Shown: positions 1 through 7,840, counted from the first letter of the stretch. The stretch is 64,000 nt of DNA from Streptomyces sp. DI166 (GCF_900091315.1 NZ_FLSP01000008.1:1-64000), one strand, 5' to 3'. Program-made: numbers and translations. Notes: a model not told the origin generated them from the letters alone.

Positions 1-294
1 CCGCGGGCTTCTCGGCAGCGGGCGGCCTGGGAGCCGCCGGGCGCGGGGCAGCCGGACGGGCGGCCTGCGCGGGAGAGGGGGCTGCCGGCTTCGCCGGGGC
101 AGCCTTGCGGGCGGGGCGGGCTTGCCGCCACCATTGCCCTGCTGGAGGGCGTCCGTCAGTTTGCGGACTACAGGCGCTTCGATGGTCGAAGACGCCGAAC
201 GGACGAATTCACCGAGTTCCTGGAGCTTGGCCATGACGACCTTGCTCTCCACACCGAACTCCTTGGCGAGTTCGTATACCCGGACCTTAGCCAC
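1..294 (-). CDS. infB: Translation initiation factor IF-2, N-terminal part (runs off the window)
   Basis: IF-2 is the GTPase that brings initiator tRNA to the 30S subunit and promotes subunit joining. Only the first ~98 codons are inside the window. The GTG start (294-292) is preceded by a good AAAGGAG ribosome site. The first residues read [18 protein letters not shown], the conserved IF2_N motif, and are followed by an Ala/Pro/Gly-rich low-complexity tract, as is usual for actinobacterial IF-2. It lies downstream of ylxR, nusA and rimP in the classical nusA-infB gene order. The GTPase domain is outside the window, so identity rests on the N-terminus and synteny. Confidence 0.95.
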   Translation of the reverse strand, partial: MAKVRVYELAKEFGVESKVVMAKLQELGEFVRSASSTIEAPVVRKLTDALQQGNGGGKPAPPARLPRRSRQPPLPRRPPVRLPRARRLPGRPLPRSPR

Positions 295-343
295 TTCGCT
301 CCTTTTAGGTCCGGGTTGCGGCCGGACCGTCGCTACTTCATGG

Positions 344-376
344 GCGTACTCATCGCGTACTCATCGAGTGCTCATC
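344..376. repeat. Three tandem 11-bp repeats in the infB leader
   Basis: An 11-bp unit, gcgtactcatc, occurs at 344-354 and 355-365, with a diverged third copy (gagtgctcatc) at 366-376. It lies in the 146-bp gap between ylxR and infB, so it would be in the infB leader on a read-through transcript. The period of about one helical turn could suit phased protein binding, but no function can be assigned. Confidence 0.7.
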
Positions 377-440
377 GCAATCTCGACCTACTTCCGACTC
401 GCGAGGTACCAGGGCCGCGCGGGGTTCCGCGCGACGCTTC

Positions 441-719
441 TTACGGTGTTGCCTGCTCGACGTAGTGGCGCAACGCCGTGGTGTCGAGCGGTCCCGGGGC
501 GCGCAACGCCCGTGGGAACGCCCGACGGCGTACCGCCAGGTCGAGACAGACCAGGGCGGGGTGCACATATGCACCCCGGCCGGGCAGCGTACCGCGATGA
601 TCCGGGACGCACTCGTCCTTGATCGCCACGATCCGCAGCAAGTCCTTCTTGGCCGCTCGCTCCCGGCACCCCACGCAGGTGCGCTCGGGGCAGGCTGGGG
701 CTCGCGTCCGGCCAGACAC
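441..719 (-). CDS. ylxR: YlxR family (DUF448) RNA-binding protein
   Basis: This is a 92-residue protein with the YlxR hallmark near the N-terminus (ERTCVGCRERAAK) and the GRGAYVHP motif in the middle. The family is a small nucleic-acid-binding protein encoded between nusA and infB in many bacteria. In Bacillus subtilis YlxR (RnpM) has been described as an RNase P modulator; whether that holds here is unknown. The start is GTG at 719-717. It is separated from nusA by 102 bp and from infB by 146 bp and is probably cotranscribed with both. Confidence 0.93.
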   Translation of the reverse strand: MSGRTRAPACPERTCVGCRERAAKKDLLRIVAIKDECVPDHRGTLPGRGAYVHPALVCLDLAVRRRAFPRALRAPGPLDTTALRHYVEQATP

Positions 720-821
720 TGCTAAGTCTACCTCCCTGTGCCGACCTCACCCCTTTGGGGCAAGAATCGAACAGTTGCCGCGCGACAACACGGCGTGATC
801 TAAGCGCCTCGCGGCGTGGAT

Positions 822-1808
822 CTATTCCCCGGGCTGCTCGGTGTCCGGGCGGATGTCGATCCGCCAGCCGGTGAGCCGGGCCGCAAGTCGGGCATTCTGC
901 CCTTCCTTGCCGATGGCCAGGGACAGCTGGTAGTCGGGCACCGTCACCCGCGCGGAACGGGCCGCGAGGTCCACGATCTCCACCTTGGAGACCCGGGCCG
1001 GGGAGAGCGCGTTCGCCACCATCTCGGCCGGGTCGTCCGACCAGTCGACGATGTCGATCTTCTCGCCGTTGAGCTCGCCCATGACATTGCGCACCCGGCC
1101 GCCCATCGGGCCGATGCAGGCACCCTTGGCGTTCAGGCCCGAACGGGTGGAACGGACCGCGATCTTCGTACGGTGACCGGCCTCACGTGCGATGGCGGCG
1201 ATCTCGACGGAGCCGTCGGCGATCTCCGGCACCTCCAGGGCGAAGAGCTTCTTCACCAGATTGGGGTGCGTGCGCGAGAGGGTGACGGAGGGGCCGCGGA
1301 CGCCCTTGGCCACCCGGACGACGTAACTGCGCAGCCGCATGCCGTGCGGGTAGGTCTCGCCGGGCACCTGCTCCTGCACCGGCAGGATGGCCTCCAGCTT
1401 GCCGATGTCCACGAGCACGTTCTTCGGGTCGCGGCCCTGCTGGACCACGCCGGTGACGATGTCGCCCTCGCGCCCGGCGTACTCGCCGAGCGTGGCGTCG
1501 TCCTCGGCGTCGCGCAGCCGCTGCAGGATGACCTGCTTGGCGGTGGTGGCGGCGATACGGCCGAATCCCGACGGGGTGTCGTCGAACTCGCGGGGCTCCT
1601 GGCCCTCTTCGAGGTCCTCGGGGTCCTCCTTCGCCCACACGGTCACATGCCCGGTCTCCCGGTTGAGCTCCACGCGCGCGTGTCGGCGGCTTCCCTCGGT
1701 GCGGTGGTAGGCGATGAGGAGGGCCGATTCGATCGCCTCGACCAGCAGGTCGAAGGAGATCTCCTTCTCCCGAACCAAGCCCCGCAGGGCACTCATGTCG
1801 ATGTCCAC
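822..1808 (-). CDS. nusA: Transcription termination/antitermination factor NusA
   Basis: NusA binds RNA polymerase and nascent RNA to control pausing, termination and antitermination. The 328-residue product begins [20 protein letters not shown], the conserved NusA N-terminal domain. An S1 domain follows (region around [14 protein letters not shown]), then KH domains with the [11 protein letters not shown] and [17 protein letters not shown] motifs. It ends soon after the second KH domain, as actinobacterial NusA does, without the acidic repeats of enterobacterial NusA. I chose GTG at 1808, two bases downstream of the rimP stop; ATG at 1796 is a possible alternative. The reading frame stays open upstream through rimP, but that extension is only shadow coding. 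Confidence 0.97.
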   Translation of the reverse strand: MDIDMSALRGLVREKEISFDLLVEAIESALLIAYHRTEGSRRHARVELNRETGHVTVWAKEDPEDLEEGQEPREFDDTPSGFGRIAATTAKQVILQRLRDAEDDATLGEYAGREGDIVTGVVQQGRDPKNVLVDIGKLEAILPVQEQVPGETYPHGMRLRSYVVRVAKGVRGPSVTLSRTHPNLVKKLFALEVPEIADGSVEIAAIAREAGHRTKIAVRSTRSGLNAKGACIGPMGGRVRNVMGELNGEKIDIVDWSDDPAEMVANALSPARVSKVEIVDLAARSARVTVPDYQLSLAIGKEGQNARLAARLTGWRIDIRPDTEQPGE

Positions 1809-1810
1809 GG

Positions 1811-2320
1811 CTACGCCTCCTCCTCTTCCTTCATGTCCTTCTTGTCCTTGCGGTTGAACTCGACCTGGACCCGCGCCTTGGCGATGTCGGCGAAGGCGAG
1901 TCTGCGGCTGGTGGCCCTGCGGCCCTTCACACCGGGGACTTCGAGGTCCACGCCCTCGTCGTCCACGGTCAGGATCCGGGCCACCAGGTCGCCGCCCTCG
2001 GTGAGCTGGAACTTCACCAGGCGGTCGACGGCACGCACGTAGTGCCGGTGCTCCGTGAGCTCGCGCTCGGCGCCGGGGGTGCCCACTTCGAGGTCGTAGG
2101 CGGCATCGCCCATCACATTGGTCTCGTCGAGCTTCGCCGAGAGCGCGCGGCTCACATCGGCGATCTGGTCCAGGTCGGCACCGGAATCGGAGTCGACGAC
2201 GACACGCAGCACTCGCTTGCGTCCGACGGAGTCCACGGCGATCTCTTCGAGATCGAGCCCCTGTGAGGTGACGAGCGGTTCCAGAAGTTCTCGCAGCCTC
2301 TCGCTCTGGGTGGTGCTCAT
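1811..2320 (-). CDS. rimP: Ribosome maturation factor RimP
   Basis: RimP assists 30S subunit maturation. The 169-residue protein starts [21 protein letters not shown] and contains the family motifs [37 protein letters not shown] and YDLEVGTPG. It ends in a Lys/Glu-rich tail ([14 protein letters not shown]). The open frame extends further upstream, but ATG 2320 gives the usual family N-terminus. The stop codon is two bases before the nusA start, so the two are translationally linked in one operon with ylxR and infB. Confidence 0.95.
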   Translation of the reverse strand: MSTTQSERLRELLEPLVTSQGLDLEEIAVDSVGRKRVLRVVVDSDSGADLDQIADVSRALSAKLDETNVMGDAAYDLEVGTPGAERELTEHRHYVRAVDRLVKFQLTEGGDLVARILTVDDEGVDLEVPGVKGRRATSRRLAFADIAKARVQVEFNRKDKKDMKEEEEA

Positions 2321-2516
2321 CCGGGTGACTCCTCGGCCGCGTGTGCTGTTGTGGGATGGGTCGCGTGTCTGGATCAAAGGGTATCCGGTCCCGGGGTGTG
2401 TTGCCGTCCATCAGCAAGGACGCGGGTGCCGGTGGGTGGCCCCGGACGGGTCCACGGGTACGGTGATCACGGGCGCACAGCCCTCCCCCGCCGTTCGAGC
2501 ACCGAGGACGTCAGCC
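2321..2516. promoter_or_regulatory. Divergent promoter region for rimP-nusA-infB and the lipoprotein pair
   Basis: This 196-bp gap separates the minus-strand rimP operon from plus-strand genes, so promoters for both must lie here or just inside the genes. I cannot place -35 and -10 boxes with confidence. A GTG at 2463 is in frame with the downstream lipoprotein and could extend it by 18 codons. Confidence 0.5.
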
Positions 2517-3044
2517 GTGCCGTTTCCCCCACCGTCGCGCCCGCCCTCGGGGCCGCGCAGAAGGAGCCTGTTCCTCTCGGCCGCCGGCGCGGTCCTGCTC
2601 GCGGGCTGCTCGTCCGCCCCGGACACCGGCGGCACGGGCGGCAGTCCGTCGGCCGCCGACCGGGCACGCACGCGTGCGGCCCGGGACAGCGCGGATCTGC
2701 TGGTGCGCTACGACGCGGTGATCGCCGCGCATCCCCCGCTGGCCGAGCGGCTGCGCCCGCTGCGCGCGGAGGTGGTCCGGCACGTGGCGGCCTTCGGCGG
2801 TACGGGGAGGAAGAGCCCGGCGCCGTCGAAGCCGGCCCCGTCGCGGTCGGCGTCGGCGGCCCCACCGGTCGTGCCCACCGACGAGAAGGCGGCGCTGGCG
2901 GAGCTCGCCGCGGCCGAACGGGCCCTCGCCGACGCCCGGACCGAGACGCTGACGGCGGTCCCTGGCGAGCTGGCCCGGCTGCTGGCCTCGGTCGCGGCGG
3001 CCGGGGCGGCGCACGTGTACCTGCTGACGGAGGGTGAGGCGTGA
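2517..3044 (+). CDS. Putative lipoprotein (hypothetical)
   Basis: This is a product of about 175 residues with an N-terminal Arg-rich stretch (GPRRRSLFLSAAG) and a lipobox, LLAGC, around residue 30. It should be exported, possibly by Tat, and lipid-anchored outside the membrane. The mature part is Ala-rich and mostly helical, with a Ser/Pro/Ala-rich linker (GRKSPAPSKPAPSRSASAAPP) in the middle. GTG 2517 is chosen; GTG 2463 is also possible. Its stop overlaps the next start as GTGA, so it is coupled to the DUF4439 gene. No enzymatic function is recognised. Confidence 0.8.
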   Translation: MPFPPPSRPPSGPRRRSLFLSAAGAVLLAGCSSAPDTGGTGGSPSAADRARTRAARDSADLLVRYDAVIAAHPPLAERLRPLRAEVVRHVAAFGGTGRKSPAPSKPAPSRSASAAPPVVPTDEKAALAELAAAERALADARTETLTAVPGELARLLASVAAAGAAHVYLLTEGEA

Positions 3045-3505
3045 GCGAGAGCAAGGCGGGAGAGCTGACGGCCCTCCAGGCGGCGCTGGCCGCCGAGCAC
3101 GCTGCCGTCTGGGCCTACGGCGTCGTCGGCGGCCGGATCCGCGAGGGCCGCCGGGACGAGGCCCGCAGCGCCTACGACGCCCATCGGGCGCGCCGGGACG
3201 CGCTGCTGCGCGAGGTGCTTGACCTGGAAGGGGAGCCGGTGGCGGCGGAGCCCGGGTACTCCCTGCCGTTCGCGGTGCCGGACTCCCCGGCCGCGGTGCG
3301 CCTGGCCGCCGAGGTGGAGGACCGGGTGGCCGGGGTCTACTCCGATCTGGTGCGCGCCTCCACCGGGAAGCGGCGGCGTACGGCGGCGGAGGCGCTGCGG
3401 GAGGCGGCGGTGCGGGCGGTGCGCTGGCGCGGCGAGAGCGTAGCCTTCCCTGGGCTCGCCGAGCACGCGGGCACCGGCTCGGTGACAGCGACGCCCACGG
3501 CGTGA
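3041..3505 (+). CDS. DUF4439 ferritin-like domain protein
   Basis: This 154-residue protein begins with the helical segment LQAALAAEHAAVWAYGVVGGRI. That resembles the ferritin-like/DUF4439 family, in which Glu and His residues on a four-helix bundle could bind metal. A later segment (AAEVEDRVAGVYSDLVRAS) supplies another helix. It has no signal peptide. Its GTG start overlaps the stop of the upstream lipoprotein by four bases, so the two are probably one transcription and translation unit. Function is unknown. Confidence 0.85.
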   Translation: MSESKAGELTALQAALAAEHAAVWAYGVVGGRIREGRRDEARSAYDAHRARRDALLREVLDLEGEPVAAEPGYSLPFAVPDSPAAVRLAAEVEDRVAGVYSDLVRASTGKRRRTAAEALREAAVRAVRWRGESVAFPGLAEHAGTGSVTATPTA

Positions 3506-3532
3506 CCTGTACTGGAAGGGAAACTCTCGCGT

Positions 3533-4432
3533 ATGGCTTTCGAACCGCCGCGGCGTCTGGTCAGGGCGCTCGGTGAGACGGCACCGGGCGCCGACGGCTG
3601 GCTGGAGAAGCTGCCGGAGACGGCCCGGCAGGCCGTGGCACTACGCGAGTTGACGGTCGAGCGGGTCCAGGTGCCGGGCGGGCGCAGCAGCCTGGTGGTG
3701 CTGGTGCGGCGCGCCGACGGCACCCCGGCGGTGCTGAAGCTGGCGCCGCCGCGGGCCCGGCCGGAGAGCGAGCGGGCGGCGCTGGCGCACTGGAACGGCC
3801 TGGGCGCCGTACAGCTGCTGGAGCCGTTCACCACGGAAGGGGTGCTGCTGCTGGAGCGGCTGCACCCCGATGTCTCGGTGCGGTCCCTGCCGGAGGCGAA
3901 GGCGCTGCTGGAGGCCGCGGGCACGCTGCGCAGGCTGTGGGTGGTGCCGCCGGGCGACCACGCGTTCGAGACGGTGGCCGAGCGGACCGGCCGTCAGGCG
4001 GAGGCGATGCGGGTGACGGCGGCCTCGGAGCCGCAGGTGGCGGTGCTGGTGGACGCCGCGCTCGCCGCCCGCGAGGAACTGCTGGCGGCGCCCCCGGAGC
4101 ACCGGCTGCTGCACGGCACGTTCCGGCAGAGCAAGGTGCTGGCCGGGGAGCGGACGCCGTGGCTGGCCGTGGGACCGGACCCGGTGGTCGGCGAGTGCGC
4201 GTTCGACCTGGCCCGGCTGGTCCGGGACCGGGTCGAGGACCTGATCGCCTCCCCCTCCGGTTCGGCCACCACCAGACGGCGCATCAAGCGCCTCGCCGAG
4301 TCCCTCGACGTGGACCAGGACCGCCTGCGCGGCTGGACGCTCTTCCGGGCCGTGGAGTCCGGCGTACGGGCACTGCGGGTCGGCCGGGAGAAGGACGCCG
4401 AACTGCTGCTGGAGTTCGCGGGCTGGCTGTAG
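3533..4432 (+). CDS. Aminoglycoside/hydroxyurea kinase-like protein, catalytically degenerate
   Basis: This 299-residue protein has the fold signature of the APH(6)/hydroxyurea kinase family. It has an N-lobe with a candidate ATP-contacting Lys in VLKLAPP and a C-lobe ending in the region LAVGPDPVVGECAFDLARLVRDR. In active members the catalytic loop reads HGDxxxxN and a metal-binding DPKP follows. Here the loop reads HGTFRQSKVL, with Thr196 in place of the catalytic Asp and Lys201 in place of the Asn, and the DPKP-like site begins with Gly. It is therefore probably not an active phosphotransferase. It starts 28 bp after the DUF4439 gene on the same strand. Confidence 0.8.
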   Translation: MAFEPPRRLVRALGETAPGADGWLEKLPETARQAVALRELTVERVQVPGGRSSLVVLVRRADGTPAVLKLAPPRARPESERAALAHWNGLGAVQLLEPFTTEGVLLLERLHPDVSVRSLPEAKALLEAAGTLRRLWVVPPGDHAFETVAERTGRQAEAMRVTAASEPQVAVLVDAALAAREELLAAPPEHRLLHGTFRQSKVLAGERTPWLAVGPDPVVGECAFDLARLVRDRVEDLIASPSGSATTRRRIKRLAESLDVDQDRLRGWTLFRAVESGVRALRVGREKDAELLLEFAGWL

Positions 4433-4448
4433 GCCGGGGCCGCAAAGT

Positions 4449-4560
4449 CGCGTCGTCCGCCCGGAGTGCGGGCTCAGCGGCGCGTCCGGTGCGTGCTCTC
4501 GGCGTGCCGGGCGGGCGCCCGCGTACTGGTTGTACGCGGGTGGCCGGCCTGCGGTGAGTG
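4449..4560. repeat. Dispersed Streptomyces palindromic element, copy 1
   Basis: This sequence matches the element at 15651-15775 in order and spacing. It contains gtccgcccggag, gcgtgctctcggcgtgccgg, and a central gtactggttgtac flanked by complementary arms. The centre forms an inverted repeat (cccgcgtac/gtacgcggg). It lies just downstream of the kinase-like gene and may also act as a transcript end. Confidence 0.75.
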
Positions 4561-4733
4561 GGGCTCCCCCCGGCGCGGAGCACCGGGGGGAGCGTGCCGG
4601 GCGGCGGGCGGGACTTACGGACACGGCCTGGGGCGACCCGTGTGCCACGCCCCCCTGCGGGGAGCCTCGCAGGGGGGCGTGGGGGGTCCGGCCGACGTGC
4701 CTCCCGAGCCTGCCGACCGGGGCTTTGGGCTGG
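4561..4733. other. Non-coding, GC-rich hairpins between convergent genes
   Basis: No gene is supported. The segment has inverted repeats such as ccccccgg/ccgggggg near 4566-4592 and acgcccccctgc/gcaggggggcgt near 4648-4681. These can act as terminators for the convergent genes ending at 4432 and 4734. Confidence 0.6.
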
Positions 4734-5183
4734 TCAGTACGGGTGTTGCTGCCGTTCGGCGCAGGTCAGCATGTCCTCGACCGCCAGCAGGCGCGTGTGC
4801 TCACGGATGCGTGCCGCGCGGTCGTGCGCTTCTTCCCGTGGTGCGGGCGCCGCGTACGGCACATGCGCGAACAAGGGCAGCTCGGCGGGTGCGAGCGACC
4901 AGAACAGCGTGTGCTCCCCGGCACGGAGCGACAGCACCGGCCCCCCGTCCGCGTCCCGCTCGGTGAGAACAGCGCTGGACGGGTGCAGTGCCGCCAGCCA
5001 GGCGAGCAGGTGCGCGCGTTCGAGGCGGACACCGGTCAGCTCCTGTTCGTAGGAGTCGGCGTTGTGGCGCCAGCGGTCGCGTTCCTGCCGGCAGGTATCC
5101 AGGTCCAGCGCGAGTCGGTCGCGGGCGCGGAGCCGGAGGAACCGGCGCAGTGCGGCGGCCAGACGGGCCGGCGGCGAGGGCAT
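4734..5183 (-). CDS. Hypothetical protein overlapping the Wbl gene
   Basis: This is a 149-residue protein of unknown function. Residues 1-60 are Arg/Leu-rich and helical, probably coiled coil (LRARDRLALDLDTCRQERDRWRH). The middle has alternating hydrophobic residues (GPVLSLRAGEHTLFWSLAPAELPLFAHV), suggesting a small beta domain, and the C-terminus is charged and helical. The ATG at 5183 has a GGAG ribosome site six bases upstream, which lies inside the Wbl reading frame. The two genes overlap by 148 bases in different frames. It is the last gene of the sigma-BN159_2729-Wbl cluster. Confidence 0.7.
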   Translation of the reverse strand: MPSPPARLAAALRRFLRLRARDRLALDLDTCRQERDRWRHNADSYEQELTGVRLERAHLLAWLAALHPSSAVLTERDADGGPVLSLRAGEHTLFWSLAPAELPLFAHVPYAAPAPREEAHDRAARIREHTRLLAVEDMLTCAERQQHPY

Positions 5184-5719
5184 GTCGTACTCCGGTGGCG
5201 GTGGACGGCGGGGGTGTTCCGGTCCGGCGGTGGTGCGGGGCCGGGTGCTCCTCGTCGGTCGCGGGTGGAGCCGGTACGGCGGTAGCTGCTCGCGCTCCGG
5301 GCGTTGGCGGCGCGGCACGCCTCGTCGACGGGCTCGCCGCGGCGCAGGTGCCGCTGGTAGGCGGCCCGGGTGCCGCAGGGGGCGGCCCGGTCCCGCGGCG
5401 GCACGGCCCCATTGCCGTCCGCGGCGGGCGCGCGGGGCGGTAACTGCTGCGCCCGGCGCTCCAGTTCGTGGCGCTGGGCCCCGGTCAGTCCGGCGACGAC
5501 ACCCTGGCGGCGGCAGCGGGGCAGGCCGCGCTCCCGGCGCAGCACGGCGTCCCGGCAGGCGTCGAGCACCGGACAGGCGGCGCAGATCGCCACGGCGGCG
5601 GCCCAGTACCGGTCCGTGAACCACAGCTCCGCGTCCCACTCCCGGCACGCCGCGCGCGCCTCCCAGACACGGGACCCCTGCTCCGGCATGACCGGGTTGG
5701 CCGGTGTACCGCGGTTCAT
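5036..5719 (-). CDS. WhiB-like (Wbl) iron-sulfur transcriptional regulator
   Basis: Wbl proteins hold a [4Fe-4S] cluster on four Cys and modulate sigma-factor-dependent transcription. In this 227-residue product the Cys set is visible as AACREWD, then ICAACPVLDAC, followed by RQGVVAGLTGAQR in the place of the family's G[VI]WGG turn. After the Wbl domain comes the motif CGTRAAYQRHLRRGEPVDEACRAAN, which I recognise from actinobacterial small proteins, and then a basic tail. The ATG overlaps the stop of the upstream gene as ATGA. The 3' part (5036-5183) overlaps the next gene in another frame, so the true functional C-terminus may be shorter. Confidence 0.85.
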   Translation of the reverse strand: MNRGTPANPVMPEQGSRVWEARAACREWDAELWFTDRYWAAAVAICAACPVLDACRDAVLRRERGLPRCRRQGVVAGLTGAQRHELERRAQQLPPRAPAADGNGAVPPRDRAAPCGTRAAYQRHLRRGEPVDEACRAANARSASSYRRTGSTRDRRGAPGPAPPPDRNTPAVHRHRSTTCPRRRPVWPPHCAGSSGSAPATDSRWTWIPAGRNATAGATTPTPTNRS

Positions 5720-6519
5720 CCGGCGGGCCCGGCCGGGCTGCACACCGGGGTGGCCGGTGGTTTGGACGGGGCGGGCAGGGCGGGGAGCGGTGTGGGGGCG
5801 GGGGCGGGGTCCTCGTGCTGCGGGACCGGCGTCAGCGGGCCCAGGTGGGTCGCCACGTTGGCGAGGGAGCAGCGTTCGGGGCGGCCGTCCACCGACATCA
5901 GGGGCATGCCGTCGTGGCTGCGCCAGCCCTGGAAGTACCAGACCTCCCCGTGCGCGTCGCGCTGCGGGACCGCCAGGTCGTAGGTGGTGGTGCCGAGCCG
6001 GAAGAGACGCTCGGGCGGGGCGGACCGGGCGAACGGCGGTGCCTCGACCGCCCGCGCCAGGACGGCCACCCGGACACCGCCGCGCTCCCCCTCGCCGACG
6101 ACGGTGTGGGGGCGGTCGCCGTGCCTGACCTCGGTGATGCCCAAGTAGGCCCGCCAGTCGGCCCATTGGTGCGGGCCGTCGACACGGAGCACGACCCGTA
6201 CCCGGTCCCCGTCCACGCGGACGCCGGAGGGCCCCGGGTGTTCGGTCAGCCGCTGCTCGATGACGGCGGCGACGGAACGGGCCCGGGCGCAGGCGGCGTC
6301 CCAGTCCAGCGCCTGCCGCTCCAGATCGGTGGCCGCGTGCCGGGCCCGGGACCAGCGGCCGTCGGACGTCCGGTGCAGCACCGCGCCGAAGGTGCGCTCG
6401 GGGTCGACCAGCAGCCGCGCGGAGTCGAGCGCCTGGGCGACGGCGGTCGCCTGTTCGGGCGGTACGGACTCCAGGACCGTACGGATCACGCCCGCGGCGT
6501 GCGGGAGGTTGCTGTTCAT
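5716..6519 (-). CDS. BN159_2729 family protein (unknown function)
   Basis: This 267-residue protein resembles a Streptomyces family annotated as BN159_2729; no biochemical role is known to me. The N-terminal half is helical (AAGVIRTVLESVPPEQATAVAQALDSARLLVDP). A central beta-rich part contains ADWRAYLGITEV, and a C-terminal part contains EVWYFQGWRSHDGMPLMSVDG, before a Pro-rich tail. Both ends overlap their neighbours by four bases (ATGA): the sigma factor upstream and the Wbl gene downstream. This implies coupled translation and a joint function. It might regulate the sigma factor, but no anti-sigma motif is visible. Confidence 0.8.
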   Translation of the reverse strand: MNSNLPHAAGVIRTVLESVPPEQATAVAQALDSARLLVDPERTFGAVLHRTSDGRWSRARHAATDLERQALDWDAACARARSVAAVIEQRLTEHPGPSGVRVDGDRVRVVLRVDGPHQWADWRAYLGITEVRHGDRPHTVVGEGERGGVRVAVLARAVEAPPFARSAPPERLFRLGTTTYDLAVPQRDAHGEVWYFQGWRSHDGMPLMSVDGRPERCSLANVATHLGPLTPVPQHEDPAPAPTPLPALPAPSKPPATPVCSPAGPAG

Positions 6520-7139
6520 GCGGACACCGCCTCCGTCGTCCAGCGCAGTTTCCTGAGGGCCCGGTACGTCAGCGTCTTGACCGCGCCGACGCTGCGGCCC
6601 AGGGCGAGGGCCGTCTCCTGGGGGGTGAGTTCGTCGAGGAAGCGCAGTTCCACGCAGTGCCGTTGGAGCGCGTTGAGGCTGTGCAGGGCGCTGCGGACCG
6701 TCTCGTGGGCCTCGACGGCCTCCAGTTCGCGCAGGACGAGGGACTCCGTGTCGTGCTGCGTGAGCCGCGGCTCGTCGAACTCGGCGACCGGGGTCTCCAA
6801 CCGGGTGCGGCCGCAGGCGACTTCGTCGAGGTAGAGGTTCTTGGCGATGGTGGTCAGCCAGGCGGAGAAGGCCCTGCCCTGCCAGGTGTAGTTGTCGATG
6901 CGTCGCAGGGCCCGGATGAAGGCCTCCTGGGTGAGGTCCTCCGCGAGATGTCTGTTGCGGGTGCGGACGAGCAGGAAGCCGTACACATGGCGGTAGTGCT
7001 CGTAGTAGAGGGCGGCGAACGCCTCCCGGTCACCGCCGCGGGCGCGGGCGATCAGTTCGGGTTCCGGGCCGGCCGGGGCGGTGGTGAGGGTGGGCGGTGG
7101 GGACACGATCGGTTCTCCCGTCACATCATCGATCTTCAA
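6516..7139 (-). CDS. ECF-type sigma-70 family RNA polymerase sigma factor
   Basis: This 207-residue protein has only sigma regions 2 and 4. Region 2 is seen as AFAALYYEHYRHVYGFLLVRT, with AEDLTQEAFIRALRRI and FSAWLTTIAKN; region 4 is seen as LNALQRHCVELRFLDELTPQETALALGRSVGAVKTLTYRALRKLR. It should direct RNA polymerase to a specific promoter set. It is first in an overlapping cluster with BN159_2729 and Wbl genes. The start is uncertain: TTG 7139 and GTG 7124 are both in frame, and neither has a clear ribosome site, so a leaderless transcript is possible. No classical anti-sigma factor is adjacent. Confidence 0.9.
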   Translation of the reverse strand: MKIDDVTGEPIVSPPPTLTTAPAGPEPELIARARGGDREAFAALYYEHYRHVYGFLLVRTRNRHLAEDLTQEAFIRALRRIDNYTWQGRAFSAWLTTIAKNLYLDEVACGRTRLETPVAEFDEPRLTQHDTESLVLRELEAVEAHETVRSALHSLNALQRHCVELRFLDELTPQETALALGRSVGAVKTLTYRALRKLRWTTEAVSA

Positions 7140-7399
7140 TATTCATGTAGATGTAGATTCCTGAAGCGCACGCCAGCGGCCCCACGCCAGGAGCCGTGAC
7201 CCGCGTTCCGAAGCGATCCACAGTCTTCACGTAGATGCATATAGTGTCAAGGCACGTACGCAGGGTGAGAGTTGAGGGTGTTTCACCCGCCCGGGAGGGG
7301 CCGGGGCGCGCGCGGTGGCACTCCCGGGCGGCGGTGCCTCCACGCGCTCCCCCGGTACCACCGCGCCAATCTGCGATCTACTTGCGCTTGTAGATATTG
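7140..7399. promoter_or_regulatory. Divergent control region rich in GTAGAT/ATCTAC motifs
   Basis: This 260-bp region lies between the sigma factor and the XRE regulator. The hexamer GTAGAT occurs at 7147-7152, 7153-7158, 7231-7236 and 7390-7395, and its complement ATCTAC at 7376-7381. The last two form a perfect inverted repeat with an 8-base spacer, ending four bases before the regulator's ATG. Such AT-containing motifs stand out in this GC-rich DNA and are good candidates for regulator binding sites. A possible -10, TATAGT, is at 7239-7244. Confidence 0.6.
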
Positions 7400-7840
7400 A
7401 TGGCCGATCCTCGGATCGTGACGAACCCGCAGAGCCGCCCAGGAGACCCCGAACCAGGCCACGATCCACAGCGCCGGGTCGAGGACCTGGCAGGGCTGCT
7501 CGCCCGCCTGTTGGCCCAGGCCCCCGGCAGGACCCAGAAGGACCTCGCGATCGAGGCCGGCATCTCCTATCCCACGCTCAACGCCTGGATGAACCGCACC
7601 CGCGGCACCTCACGCATCGACCCGGAGAAGCTGCGGGCCATGGTCGAGGTGTTCCGGCGCTGGGGCGTGCGCACGACGCCGAAGGAGTTCTTCGAGGCCG
7701 CCGGCCGGCCCGTACCGGGGCCGAGCGAGGACGAGCGCGAGGCCCGGCTCCTGAAGCTGTACCGGCAATTGCCGGAGTCACGCCAGCGGGCGCTGCTCAA
7801 GGACGCCGAGGCCATGCTCCAGGTCAGTCGTATCGTCTGA
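7400..7840 (+). CDS. XRE-type helix-turn-helix DNA-binding protein
   Basis: This is a 146-residue protein with a helix-turn-helix around residues 40-65 (TQKDLAIEAGISYPTLNAWMNRT) and a long C-terminal helical part that may mediate dimerisation. It is probably a repressor or activator of the divergent sigma cluster. ATG 7400 is preferred; TTG 7397 is in frame directly before it. No ribosome site is visible, and the inverted repeat at 7376-7395 lies immediately upstream, so the protein may bind its own start region or the transcript may be leaderless. It is transcribed away from the sigma factor. Confidence 0.85.
   Translation: MADPRIVTNPQSRPGDPEPGHDPQRRVEDLAGLLARLLAQAPGRTQKDLAIEAGISYPTLNAWMNRTRGTSRIDPEKLRAMVEVFRRWGVRTTPKEFFEAAGRPVPGPSEDEREARLLKLYRQLPESRQRALLKDAEAMLQVSRIV

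Noticed and set aside
1811..2417. NusA N-terminal extension read through rimP
   Set aside because: The NusA domain begins at 1808 and rimP in the other frame is complete and conserved, so the extension is a shadow.
7227..7469. 80-codon minus-strand frame in the sigma/XRE intergenic region
   Set aside because: It overlaps the XRE gene start antisense, lacks a ribosome site and has no family resemblance.
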